This document shows, in pieces, positions 54,105 through 62,861 of a DNA stretch of 64,000 bases. The translations under genes and the position numbers were made by a program. The notes beneath the pieces are model-generated. The model was not told the origin of the DNA. It saw only the letters and a program-made list of their open reading frames with translations, and ran no database searches. Within the stretch, counting starts at the first letter, position 1; each line of letters begins with the position of its first letter. This DNA comes from JBFWWP01 sp050246115 (GTDB lineage: Bacteria; Planctomycetota; UBA8108; UBA1146; JAJFFE01), in the NCBI GenBank assembly GCA_050246115.1, contig JBFWWP010000009.1:99517-163516 (forward strand), in the 5' to 3' direction.

Positions 54105-54514
54105 GGCAGTGGCTGCAAGAAGGCAACCGTCTTCGGCCTCGGCAACCGGTGGGTGGCGGTGACCACGCCGTTCTGGAACGCGACCACCAAATCGTGCCCC
54201 TGGTAGATCCCGACCAGCACGAAGTACATGACGTCACGAACCTTGTAAGTGAACAGCTTGGTTGGGCCGTCATCGACCATGAAGCTCGGGGCACCGTACG
54301 TCTTGACGACTTCGGTCAGGGACAGGCCTGGCTGGGGCTCGTTCAGAAACCGATCCTTGTTGCTGTAGATGCCGACACAGCCGCTGCTGACGCAGAGCAG
54401 CAACGACGCCACCGCACCCGCGAGACGCGTCCGGACCCGTCCCCGCGTGTGCCCGCGACCTAGCATCGGATCCGTTGGGGTCCGCCCGGTCCGGTGCCGC
54501 GCACTCGACTTCAT
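54086..54514 (-). CDS. small SmpA/BamE-like lipoprotein
   Basis: 142 aa from ATG at 54514 with GGAGG 5 nt upstream. Long basic leader, then lipobox VSSGC. The mature part, GLSLTEVVKTYGAPSFMVDD with FTYKVRDVMYFVLVGIYQ after it, has the G-x-S-x-x-E-V-x-x-x-x-G-x-P pattern of SmpA/OmlA (BamE) domains and could be an outer-membrane lipoprotein. Overlaps the B3/B4 gene start, so the pair is coupled. Confidence 0.65.
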   Translation of the reverse strand: MKSSARHRTGRTPTDPMLGRGHTRGRVRTRLAGAVASLLLCVSSGCVGIYSNKDRFLNEPQPGLSLTEVVKTYGAPSFMVDDGPTKLFTYKVRDVMYFVLVGIYQGHDLVVAFQNGVVTATHRLPRPKTVAFLQPLPWAVAD

Positions 54515-54663
54515 GTTGCCTCCGCTCTCGGTGCGATGAGACGTCCCGGCGACGAATTCCGCAGCGAACCCGAACGCGCCGCGCCCCCTCACGCAGAACT
54601 ATGAGGAGCGTTCGCCGCGAAAGCAACATTCCCGCGCCGCCGACTCTCGCCTATGCTCGCCGC

Positions 54664-55455
54664 ATGAGGATCTTCGCACTCTCCGATCCGCACCTCGCGT
54701 TGGGGCTCCCGGGCAAGTCCATGGACGTATTTGGCCCCCAGTGGGAGAACCATCACCGCACCATCGAACGCAACTGGATCGAGACCGTGGGTGATGGGGA
54801 CCTGGTCCTGGTCGCCGGCGACATCTCCTGGGCCATGCGTCTTCCCGATGCTCGCCCCGACCTGCACTTTCTCGGCCGACTCCCGGGACGCAAAGTGTTG
54901 CTCAAGGGGAACCACGACTTCTGGTGGTCCAGCGCGACGAAGGTGCGGGCAGCGCTACCGCCGAGCATGGTTGCGGTGCAGGCGGACGCCGTGTGGGTGG
55001 ACGACGTTCTCGTCGCGGGAGCACGCCTCTGGGATCTCCCGGACGTCAGCTTCGGCCACCTGATCGATTGGAAGCCGACTTCCGCCCCGAAGCCGCCCCC
55101 GACGGAGGCCGAACGGGATCAAGATCGCAAGATCTTCGAGCGGGAGTGGGTGCGGCTCGAGGCCTCCCTGGCTCACATGCAAACCCTCGCTCTCGCGCGC
55201 GAGCCCCGATCGAGAATCGTCTTGACGCACTACCCGCCGTGCGCCGCCGACCTGCCCGATTGTGCGGCAACGCAACTCTTCGAGCGCGCCGGGGTAGATC
55301 ACGTCGTCTTCGGGCACCTGCACTCGGTTCGAACCGACCTAGACCCGCCTCCGTTCGGGTATCGGAGCGGAGTCGGCTATCACCTGACGGCCTGCGACTT
55401 CATCGGGTTTCGACCGAAGCTCATTGCCGAAGTCCCACCGCACGCGCCCCAGTGA
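54664..55455 (+). CDS. metallophosphoesterase
   Basis: 263 aa. All calcineurin-type motifs: SDPHLALG, VLVAGDISWAM, LLKGNHDFWW, LTHYPPCAAD and VFGHLHSV. These hold the two metal ions for phosphoester hydrolysis. The ATG at 54664 starts the beta strand MRIFALSDPH directly; the upstream frame is not conserved. Substrate unknown. Confidence 0.9.
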   Translation: MRIFALSDPHLALGLPGKSMDVFGPQWENHHRTIERNWIETVGDGDLVLVAGDISWAMRLPDARPDLHFLGRLPGRKVLLKGNHDFWWSSATKVRAALPPSMVAVQADAVWVDDVLVAGARLWDLPDVSFGHLIDWKPTSAPKPPPTEAERDQDRKIFEREWVRLEASLAHMQTLALAREPRSRIVLTHYPPCAADLPDCAATQLFERAGVDHVVFGHLHSVRTDLDPPPFGYRSGVGYHLTACDFIGFRPKLIAEVPPHAPQ

Positions 55456-55660
55456 GCCCCCCATCCTGAGATCCGAGCTGGACGCGGCAAGGGTGCTACG
55501 CTGTAATGGCGTCGGGTAGGGGTTCGCGACCTTCAAAGCCAGCCCGGAGCGACCACGAGAATCCGTGGTCAGGGGTTCGTGGCAACAGGGCCGTGACAAG
55601 CAGGCCGTGCAGCAGTGCCAGTGAGCCCTCGAACGGCGTCCCGTTCGGCGGAGGATCCTT

Positions 55661-56377
55661 ATGATCTCATCGTTGGTTCGTACCCCGGATCGCGAGCCGT
55701 CTTCTCAGCGGAGCCACCTCCGATTCGTTCTCACAGCTACGGTCGTCGCCGCGTTCGTCGTGCAATCCCTCCCGAGCGGAACCGGCCAAACCGTCGGCAG
55801 CGGCGGCGTGTCCCAGCCGCTGCGCATCAGCGACGAGATCGACTTGCGCGCGTTTCGCAATGTGCTGCTGAGCGCGCGGCCGTTCCTCGTGGGCACGTTC
55901 GCCAACAACGTGCCGGTCACTTCGATGCAGTTCACGGGTGCGCTTGCGGGTCAAGGCAGCAGGCTCTACGACGGTGGCTTCACCTTGCAGCCGGCGAGCG
56001 CCGGTCCCCTGATCAATCGCCTGGAGTTCGTTTACCGTTACGTGGGGGTGACGGCCTTGCCGACGATCCCACCGGACCGGGTGAAGTTCTCCTCGACCCC
56101 AGTGGTGCCAACTTTTCCGCCGCCCGCACCGGTGATCCCGACCTTGGAGACTTTGGATTTCATCGCAGCGATCCTGGGTAACCCGCCAGCGGAGTTGCTC
56201 AGCTTCCTGGTGGGGCGCGATCTCGTTTCCGTGGTCGCGTACTCGCCACCCACCGGCAGCCAGGAGATCACGGTGGAGTTCGAGTACGACGGCGGACCCC
56301 AGCAACTGCCGGTCACCGTCGTGGTCGCGGGATCCTGCACCGGCGGGAACTGCACGTGGACGGCGACGGTGCTGTAG
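55661..56377 (+). CDS. secreted protein of unknown function
   Basis: 238 aa. ATG at 55661 with GGAGGA 6 nt upstream. N-terminal hydrophobic signal (FVLTATVVAAFVVQSLPSGTG), then beta-rich sequence with a proline-rich stretch (PTFPPPAPVIPTLE) and a C-terminal cysteine pair (AGSCTGGNCTW). No known domain recognised. Probably exported. Confidence 0.6.
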   Translation: MISSLVRTPDREPSSQRSHLRFVLTATVVAAFVVQSLPSGTGQTVGSGGVSQPLRISDEIDLRAFRNVLLSARPFLVGTFANNVPVTSMQFTGALAGQGSRLYDGGFTLQPASAGPLINRLEFVYRYVGVTALPTIPPDRVKFSSTPVVPTFPPPAPVIPTLETLDFIAAILGNPPAELLSFLVGRDLVSVVAYSPPTGSQEITVEFEYDGGPQQLPVTVVVAGSCTGGNCTWTATVL

Positions 56378-56511
56378 CTACGGGTCGGGGGCCCTCGCAA
56401 GGTCGGGCCCGATCGGACTTCAGGAATTCGAGTCCGAGTGACTCGGGTGCGGTGGCATGCGAACGAGACTTGATGCAGGCCGATCCTCGAGGGTCGTTGC
56501 AAGGAACTGAG

Positions 56512-57936
56512 ATGTCCGATCTCCTGCGACACCGTACTCCGGAAGACCGACTCTTCCTCACGTATGCTCGCACCTTCAACCTCGCGCGTGCGACCGAGCT
56601 GGCCCAGAGCGACCGCGCCGTGGCCGACCGCTTTCCGTTGGGCGTGCTGTTTGCGGACGCCGAACGCTGCCGGGGCTGCACGCCTGCTGAGTTTCGGACT
56701 TTGTACCGGGTCCGTGCTCCCGAGTGGGAACCCGCTGTGCGGAGCTACCAGATCATCTTTTTCCTGCACCACCAGCAGCACGCGATCACGCTATACGACC
56801 TCGAGCAGCTCGAGGCGGAGATCGATGTGTGCCCCGGCGACGCCGTTCTCGACAACTCGCTCCTGCAGTGCCTTCGCGGTCACCTGCAAGTGCGCCTCGG
56901 AGACATCCGCAAGGCGGAACGGATCTTGATCGCTCAGCTCGACGTGCTAGCCCGACGACCGGGCTGTTTGTACGGCGAGTACGTGCGCGCCTTGCTCCAC
57001 CGCAACCTCGGGTTGACCTGCCAACACCTGGGCGATTTCACCGCCGCTGACGAGCATCTGGCCAAGGCGCTGAAGATCACCCGCGCGCACACGTTCCTGC
57101 TGGAGATCTCCTGCAACTGGTTCCTGGGCTCCTTGCAGTGGGCGGCCGGACAGTTTCGGGAGGCACTCTCCACGCACCGCAACCGCGAACTCCGTGAACT
57201 CGCGGCGCGAACCGGCAACTGGAACCACCTTCTGCACTCCTTCGTGTCGGCAGCCAAGTGTGCCCTCGACGCCAAAGAAACGGACATCGCGGCCGCCGAA
57301 CTCGACATCGCACGTCGCATCCTCGCCGAAGGCAGCGGGCGCTGGCCGGAGATCGAGGGCTACCTGCTGCTGTACACAGGTGAGTTGGAGGTCCAGCGCG
57401 AGAACTTCGAGCGCGGAATCGCGCTGCTCGAGAAGGCCCAGGCATACTTCGAGCACATGTCGCCGCGTCACTACCCGGGGATCTTGGACGCCAAAATCGC
57501 GTTGTGCCACTTCGCACTCTACGAGCGCGACTATGGCACGGCTTTCGGCATGATCCGTCGACTCATGGAGGAGGCCGAGGCTTACGGCTGCCTCGAGGCC
57601 CGATCGCGGCTACTCCTGATCGAGGCCTACCTGTTCATCACCGAGGATCCACCCCCGCGAGCGGCCTATGATCGACTCCTGACCCGGGTGCACTTGATCC
57701 ACAACCCCACGGTCCTCTTTCGCGCCCTTGCGAATCTCTACACCTACGCGCTCGAGTTCCTCGACGAGAGCGACCAAGCCTTCATCTTGACGCGACTGAA
57801 GAACCTGCGCGGTTCGATGACGGAGGGCTGCTTCCTCGACCTCTACCAGCGCTACGTGGTGGACCGCTACGAGTACGCGATCGAGAACCGCCTCGCCCGC
57901 TTCACCCACGGCGACTCTGCGGCGGCGGACGAGTAG
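56512..57936 (+). CDS. TPR-repeat protein of unknown function
   Basis: 474 aa. ATG at 56512 follows AAGGAACTGAG. Helical throughout, with several TPR-like units: LHRNLGLTCQHLGDFTAADE and HLAKALKITRAHTFLLEISC, then FVSAAKCALDAKETDIAAAE with a LDIARRILAEG helix. No enzymatic or membrane domain is attached; a protein-protein scaffold is likely. Lies 294 bp before boxC, which it may or may not serve. Confidence 0.75.
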   Translation: MSDLLRHRTPEDRLFLTYARTFNLARATELAQSDRAVADRFPLGVLFADAERCRGCTPAEFRTLYRVRAPEWEPAVRSYQIIFFLHHQQHAITLYDLEQLEAEIDVCPGDAVLDNSLLQCLRGHLQVRLGDIRKAERILIAQLDVLARRPGCLYGEYVRALLHRNLGLTCQHLGDFTAADEHLAKALKITRAHTFLLEISCNWFLGSLQWAAGQFREALSTHRNRELRELAARTGNWNHLLHSFVSAAKCALDAKETDIAAAELDIARRILAEGSGRWPEIEGYLLLYTGELEVQRENFERGIALLEKAQAYFEHMSPRHYPGILDAKIALCHFALYERDYGTAFGMIRRLMEEAEAYGCLEARSRLLLIEAYLFITEDPPPRAAYDRLLTRVHLIHNPTVLFRALANLYTYALEFLDESDQAFILTRLKNLRGSMTEGCFLDLYQRYVVDRYEYAIENRLARFTHGDSAAADE

Positions 57937-58230
57937 AACCTGCCGACCCGCGCGACGGTACGAAGCCACCGCTCCCTTCGGCCGGCCAGCCACCTCGGCC
58001 CCACGCCCAAGGCCCCCTTGTGTGAGGGTGGACGATCCTGCATGATTCCGCTCCGGGAATCCCCTACCGCGTTTCGACCGAACCGCGACGCTCGGGGATC
58101 GAGGGGTTCGCATCCCGCCCGCGCAGCACCCGAAAAACAGAGCTCGTGGCCGGCGGGTCGTGCTCGCACCCCGTTCGGCCATGGCCGGGTCCATTGACGA
58201 CCACCCATTGGAATTCACCGCGCCCACGTC
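57937..58230. other. 294-bp region between the TPR gene and boxC
   Basis: No gene seen. It should hold the boxC promoter. No repeat was recognised. Confidence 0.4.
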
Positions 58231-59931
58231 GTGCCGTGCACGGCGAAGAGGAAGCCCGGAGAGGACACGACGCTGAGCGACACACCCAATCCCGTGAAAC
58301 AAGTTCCGGTCTCGTTTCAGGTACAGCCATCCCGCTACAAGCACTGGCGCCTCGAACTCGAAGGCCCGATCGCTCGCCTCTACATGCAGGTGCAGCCCGA
58401 TCAGGGCTTGCGCGAGGGGTATGAGCTGAAACTCAACTCGTACGACCTCGGTGTCGACATCGAGCTCGCGGACGTCGTACGACGGCTCCGCTTCGAGCAC
58501 CCCGAGACGAACACCCTGGTGATCGCCAGCGGCAACGACCGGGCCTTCTGCGCGGGTGCGAACATTCACATGCTCGGATCCTCGACGCACGCGTGGAAAG
58601 TGAACTTCTGCAAGTTCACGAATGAGACGCGGTGCGAGGTCGAGCAGCTGAGCGAGAAGAGCGGCTACCGAACGCTGGCCGCGTTGAACGGCACCTGTGC
58701 TGGAGGTGGGTACGAGCTGGCGCTGGCTTGCGACGAGATTTGGCTCGTCGAGGACGGCAACTCGGCGGTAAGCCTACCCGAGACCCCGCTTCTCGGCGTG
58801 CTCCCTGGCACGGGCGGCTTGACGCGACTCGTCGACAAGCGCAAGGTCCGTCGTGACCGGGCCGACGTCTTCTGCACTCTTGCCGAGGGGCTGCGCGGCA
58901 AACGCGCCAAACAGTGGCGCTTGATCGATGAGTATCGACCCCGATCGAAGTTCGATGAATCCATCCGCGAGCGCGCGGCCGAAATCGCCAAGGGAGGAGC
59001 CGACAAATCGGGACGACGCGGAATCCAGCTCGGCCCGCTGGCGGTGACGGCGACCGAGAACGCTCGACGCTATAGCACGGTCGCCATCGAGCACGATCCA
59101 GAGCTACGGGTCGCCGATCTGACCGTGATGGGCCCGACCGATCCACCGCCGAGCGGCGTGGCGGAGATCCATGCGCTCGGCGACCAGTTCTGGCCGCTGC
59201 GCTTCGCCCGCGAACTCGACGATGCGCTGTGCGATCTCCGGTTCAACCAACGTCGAACCGGCGTCGTGCGCGTGCGCACGAAGGGCGACCTGGAGCGGGT
59301 GCGGGCCTACGACCAGTTACTGCTGGACCACGCGTCGGACTGGTTGGTGCACGAGACGACGTTGTTGCTGGCTCGCACCCTGCAGCGCTTCGAGCGGACT
59401 GCATGCAGCTTCTTCGCACTCGTCGAGCCCGGCAGCTGTTTCGCTGGGACCCTGCTGGAGCTGGCGCTCGCGAGCGATCGAACCTACATGCTCGATGTGG
59501 ACGGCGTCGAGGTCGCGCAGACGCCGATGAACGAGGGACCGTTGCCCATGACGAGCCGCATCACGCGCAACGCTTGTCGATTGCTGGGCGAACCGGAGCT
59601 GCTGGCGAGCCTGGAGGGCGACTACGAGCCGAAGGACGCGGGCGCCGCCGACGAAGCCGGTCTCGTCACCGAAGTCCTGGACGAGATCGACTACGAAGAT
59701 ACGGTGCGGATCGCGGTCGAGGAACGCGTGAGCTTGAGCCCCGACTCGCTGACCGGAATGGAAGCCAACCTGCGCTTCGCGGGACCGGAGAGCCCCGAGA
59801 CCAAGATCTTCGGACGCCTGACCGCTTGGCAGAACTGGATCTTCATTCGGCCCAACGCCACCGGTCCGACCGGAGCGCTCACGTTGTACGGAAAGCCCGA
59901 AAGGCCGGACTTCGACTTCAGTCGCGTTTGA
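58231..59931 (+). CDS. boxC: benzoyl-CoA-dihydrodiol lyase
   Basis: 566 aa (from GTG 58231; a CTG at 58273 after GGAGAGGA is a plausible alternative). Crotonase-type enzyme with a distinctive first half (FCAGANIHMLGSSTHAWKVN, NGTCAGGGYELALACDEIW) and a second divergent half (LARTLQRFERTACSFFALVE, MNEGPLPMTSRITRNACRLL). This is the BoxC architecture, which opens the ring of 2,3-dihydro-2,3-epoxybenzoyl-CoA. Directly upstream of boxB with a 98-nt gap. Confidence 0.92.
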   Translation: MPCTAKRKPGEDTTLSDTPNPVKQVPVSFQVQPSRYKHWRLELEGPIARLYMQVQPDQGLREGYELKLNSYDLGVDIELADVVRRLRFEHPETNTLVIASGNDRAFCAGANIHMLGSSTHAWKVNFCKFTNETRCEVEQLSEKSGYRTLAALNGTCAGGGYELALACDEIWLVEDGNSAVSLPETPLLGVLPGTGGLTRLVDKRKVRRDRADVFCTLAEGLRGKRAKQWRLIDEYRPRSKFDESIRERAAEIAKGGADKSGRRGIQLGPLAVTATENARRYSTVAIEHDPELRVADLTVMGPTDPPPSGVAEIHALGDQFWPLRFARELDDALCDLRFNQRRTGVVRVRTKGDLERVRAYDQLLLDHASDWLVHETTLLLARTLQRFERTACSFFALVEPGSCFAGTLLELALASDRTYMLDVDGVEVAQTPMNEGPLPMTSRITRNACRLLGEPELLASLEGDYEPKDAGAADEAGLVTEVLDEIDYEDTVRIAVEERVSLSPDSLTGMEANLRFAGPESPETKIFGRLTAWQNWIFIRPNATGPTGALTLYGKPERPDFDFSRV

Positions 59932-60029
59932 TCGCGGCCGGGGCGAGGAGCGCGACCGGCTCGCTCCGCGACACTCTTGCAATCACAAAGGGCCACTGGC
60001 CCTCGGAAACGCCATTTGGAGGAGTCTCG

Positions 60030-61448
60030 ATGATTCGAAACCACGTCGACCTGAACGCCAAGATCCCGAACAACGTCGCGCTGTCCGACGATCGCCGGCT
60101 CCTCCGCGCGCTCGAGACCTGGATGCCCAAGTATCAGGAGTGGTGGCACGACATGGGGCCCGTCGGCTTCCAGGAGAAGGAAATCTACCTCCGGACCGCG
60201 GTCTCCGTGGAAGCCAGCGGGTGGGCACACTTCGAATACGTGCGCATGCCTGAGTATCGCTGGGGCATCTTCTTGGCGCCGCACCCGGAGGATCGAACCA
60301 TCGGCTTTGGCGACCACTTCGGGAGCCCCGTCTGGCAGGACATCCCCGGGGAGTACCGCAACAACCTGCGCCGCATCATCGTAACGCAAGCGGATACCGA
60401 GCCGGCGTCGGTCGAGCAGCAACGCTATCTCGGCAACATGGCCCCTTCGCTCTACGACATGCGCAACCTGTTCCAAGTCAACGTCGAGGAGGGGCGCCAC
60501 CTCTGGGCCATGGTGTACCTGCTCTTTCGCTTCTTCGGTCGCGACGGCCGCGACGACGCCGAGGAACTCCTCGAGCGCCGCTCCGGCGACCCGGACAAGC
60601 CGCGCATTCTCGGCGCCTTCAACCAGCCCTGCGATCATTGGTTGAGCTTCTTCTGCTTCACCATGTTCACGGATCGCGACGGCAAGTATCAGCTCGCAAG
60701 CCTGGCGGAGTCTGGGTTCGACCCGCTTTCGCGAACCTGTGAGTTCATGCTGACCGAGGAGGCACACCACCTGATGGTGGGCGAGACCGGCATGGACCGC
60801 ATCGTCCGGCGTAGCGCGCAACTGACGAAGGAAAGCGATGGCGACGCCCGCAAGCTCGGTGGTCTCGACCTCGAGCTGATCCAGCGCGCGGTCAACTACT
60901 GGTTCAGCTTCTCGTTGGATCTCTTCGGGAGCGAAGTCAGCTCCAACGCCGCGACCTACTTCAGCAACGGCCTCAAGGGTCGCTTCAAAGAAACGACGAA
61001 GTACGAAGACCACCGTGCCCTCGACGCGTACAAGGAGATCCCGGTGCTCCGCGACGGCAGGCTGGTGACCGAGCAGGTGCCGTACCGCAACGCAGTGAAC
61101 GAGATCCTGCGCGAAGACTACATGGCCGACTGCGAGCGCGCGGTGCGAAAGTGGAATCGCACGCTCGAGGAAGAGGGCCTGGATTTCAGGATCAAGCTTC
61201 CCAGTCGTCGCTTTCACCGCCACCAAGGCATCTACTCGAACGATTGGTTCGACCCAGAAGGCAATCCGATCACGCGCGAGGCGTTCGAGCAGAACCTGGG
61301 GAATTGGCTGCTCCTGCCCGAAGACAACGACTATCTTCGATCGGTCATGTTCCAGGTGACCGAGAAGGGCAAGATGGCGAACTGGATCGCGGCGCCGGCT
61401 CGCGGCATCAACGGCCAACCGATCGAGTTCGAGTACGTGCGGCTCTAA
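60030..61448 (+). CDS. boxB: benzoyl-CoA 2,3-epoxidase subunit B
   Basis: 472 aa. ATG at 60030 follows GGAGG by 7 nt. Di-iron oxygenase with ligand motifs NVEEGRHLWAM and MLTEEAHHLMVG (Glu/His pairs), the four-helix carrier expected of BoxB. It epoxidises benzoyl-CoA using electrons from BoxA. BoxA and a benzoate-CoA ligase are not in the window. Two GC-rich hairpins follow immediately. Confidence 0.95.
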   Translation: MIRNHVDLNAKIPNNVALSDDRRLLRALETWMPKYQEWWHDMGPVGFQEKEIYLRTAVSVEASGWAHFEYVRMPEYRWGIFLAPHPEDRTIGFGDHFGSPVWQDIPGEYRNNLRRIIVTQADTEPASVEQQRYLGNMAPSLYDMRNLFQVNVEEGRHLWAMVYLLFRFFGRDGRDDAEELLERRSGDPDKPRILGAFNQPCDHWLSFFCFTMFTDRDGKYQLASLAESGFDPLSRTCEFMLTEEAHHLMVGETGMDRIVRRSAQLTKESDGDARKLGGLDLELIQRAVNYWFSFSLDLFGSEVSSNAATYFSNGLKGRFKETTKYEDHRALDAYKEIPVLRDGRLVTEQVPYRNAVNEILREDYMADCERAVRKWNRTLEEEGLDFRIKLPSRRFHRHQGIYSNDWFDPEGNPITREAFEQNLGNWLLLPEDNDYLRSVMFQVTEKGKMANWIAAPARGINGQPIEFEYVRL

Positions 61449-61456
61449 CCCCCCGA

Positions 61457-61479
61457 ATCCAGCGCGTTCCGCGCTGGAT
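61457..61479 (+). terminator. hairpin after boxB
   Basis: 10-bp stem ATCCAGCGCG/CGCGCTGGAT with TTC loop, 8 nt after the boxB stop. Confidence 0.65.
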
Positions 61480-61497
61480 GGGCGGCTCGATTCTTCT

Positions 61498-61522
61498 GAG
61501 GGGGCTTTGCGAGAGCCCCCTC
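61498..61522 (+). terminator. second hairpin after boxB
   Basis: 9-bp stem GAGGGGGCT/AGCCCCCTC, 7-nt loop, about 20 nt after the first hairpin. The pair probably ends box transcription. Confidence 0.65.
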
Positions 61523-61682
61523 GCATCCGCGGCACGGCCGCACCCCTTCACCCCAGAAACGCTCGCCTGCGGCTCGTTGCGCCCGGGCGAGAGCGCGGGT
61601 TGCTCGTGAATGCGCTCGAGGCGGGGGCTCAGACCCCAACCCAGCGCGCACCGCGCTGCAGCGGATTGGAGCTACTGATCCC

Positions 61683-62492
61683 ATGCCGCAGCCGGTCGCC
61701 CTTGCTTCGCCGGGAGACCTTGCGCGCATCGACCGCGCGCTCGCCGCGGCCGCTGAGCGCATTGGCGAGTTGGATCTCGCACGCCTGGACGTCCGGGCGA
61801 AGGCCGACGGCGATCCGGTCACGGTGGTCGATCGGGCCGTCAACGATGTCCTCCGGGACTCACTCCCATTGCCTGGGGAGGGCTGGCTGTCCGAGGAAAC
61901 GGTCGACGACCCCGCTCGGCTCGCGGCGCGCCGGGTATGGATCGTCGACCCGATCGACGGCACTCGCGAATTGATCGCCGGCATCCCCGAGTGGTGCGTG
62001 TCGGTGGGACTCGTCGACCACGGTGAAGCCATCGCCGGAGGGATCTTGAACCCGTCGACTGGGGAAGTGTTCACCGGCGGCCCCGGTGTTGGCCTCTGGC
62101 GCAACGGGCAACGGATTCCCGCGCGCAGGATGCCACCCCCAGAGAGCGCGACCGTCCTCGCGAGCCGTAGCGAGACGGGTCGCGGCGAGTGGCGCCGGTT
62201 CGAGCACGCCCCCTTCAAGATACGCGTGGTCGGGTCCGCGGCGTACAAGCTTGCGCTGGTCGCAGCGGGAGTCGCGGACGCGACCTGGACCCTGGTCCCC
62301 AAGAGCGAGTGGGACGTTGCCGGCGGGGTCGCGCTGCTGCTCGCGAGCGGGGTCGAGGTCGTCGACCGCTTCGGCGGGCCCATCCGCTTCAACCAGCCTA
62401 CACCGCGAGTTACTGGCCTCATCGCCATCCCCGAGTGGCGCGCCACGGCGGCTTGGGGAGCCTGGCTCGAGACGTTGACTGGGCGTGCTTGA
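61683..62492 (+). CDS. CysQ / inositol monophosphatase-family phosphatase
   Basis: 269 aa. Metal-dependent lithium-sensitive phosphatase fold: DPVTVVDRAVND, GWLSEETVDD (catalytic Glu), WIVDPIDGTRELIAG (signature DPxDGT) and SEWDVAGGVALL. It dephosphorylates either 3'-phosphoadenosine 5'-phosphate (CysQ) or an inositol phosphate; the sequence alone does not decide. The ATG at 61683 lacks a strong ribosome site. Confidence 0.88.
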   Translation: MPQPVALASPGDLARIDRALAAAAERIGELDLARLDVRAKADGDPVTVVDRAVNDVLRDSLPLPGEGWLSEETVDDPARLAARRVWIVDPIDGTRELIAGIPEWCVSVGLVDHGEAIAGGILNPSTGEVFTGGPGVGLWRNGQRIPARRMPPPESATVLASRSETGRGEWRRFEHAPFKIRVVGSAAYKLALVAAGVADATWTLVPKSEWDVAGGVALLLASGVEVVDRFGGPIRFNQPTPRVTGLIAIPEWRATAAWGAWLETLTGRA

Positions 62493-62861
62493 CCGCCCCG
62501 CAACGACTCGCGCCGCGGCGGGGCGAACCCGGAGACGAGCGCACCCAATTGCTCTTACTCAACCCTCGGGCGACCTCCAACGCTGGGCCCGCAGCACCAA
62601 CTCGGACTCGAACACGCTCGCCCCGGTCGTGTTTCCCAGCCCGGCCGCGAACCGTCTGCTGGCCCGGCTGATTCGGGATCGGCGAAACCGAGCAGCAAGT
62701 TGCCACCGGCCGATCTTGCACTAGAATCTGGGGTGTTGGGCTACTACCTATGGTCCCTCCACAATACAGCAACCGTGTTGAGCAGGTCGCGCGTGCGCGG
62801 CTCCTGCGCCAGTGTTGTCGTTTGGCGACACCGCACCCCCTCTTTTTTGAAGGAGTTGTTC
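62493..62861. other. 369-bp intergenic region with promoter
   Basis: Contains a good sigma-70-like promoter at 62700-62727 and a leader of about 130 nt with a T-run (TCTTTTTTG) just before the ribosome site. No gene on either strand. Confidence 0.6.
62700..62727 (+). promoter_or_regulatory. sigma-70-like promoter of the secreted protein gene
   Basis: -35 TTGCCA at 62700-62705 and -10 TAGAAT at 62722-62727 with a 16-nt spacer; each hexamer matches consensus at five of six positions. It points at the gene at 62862. Confidence 0.7.
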
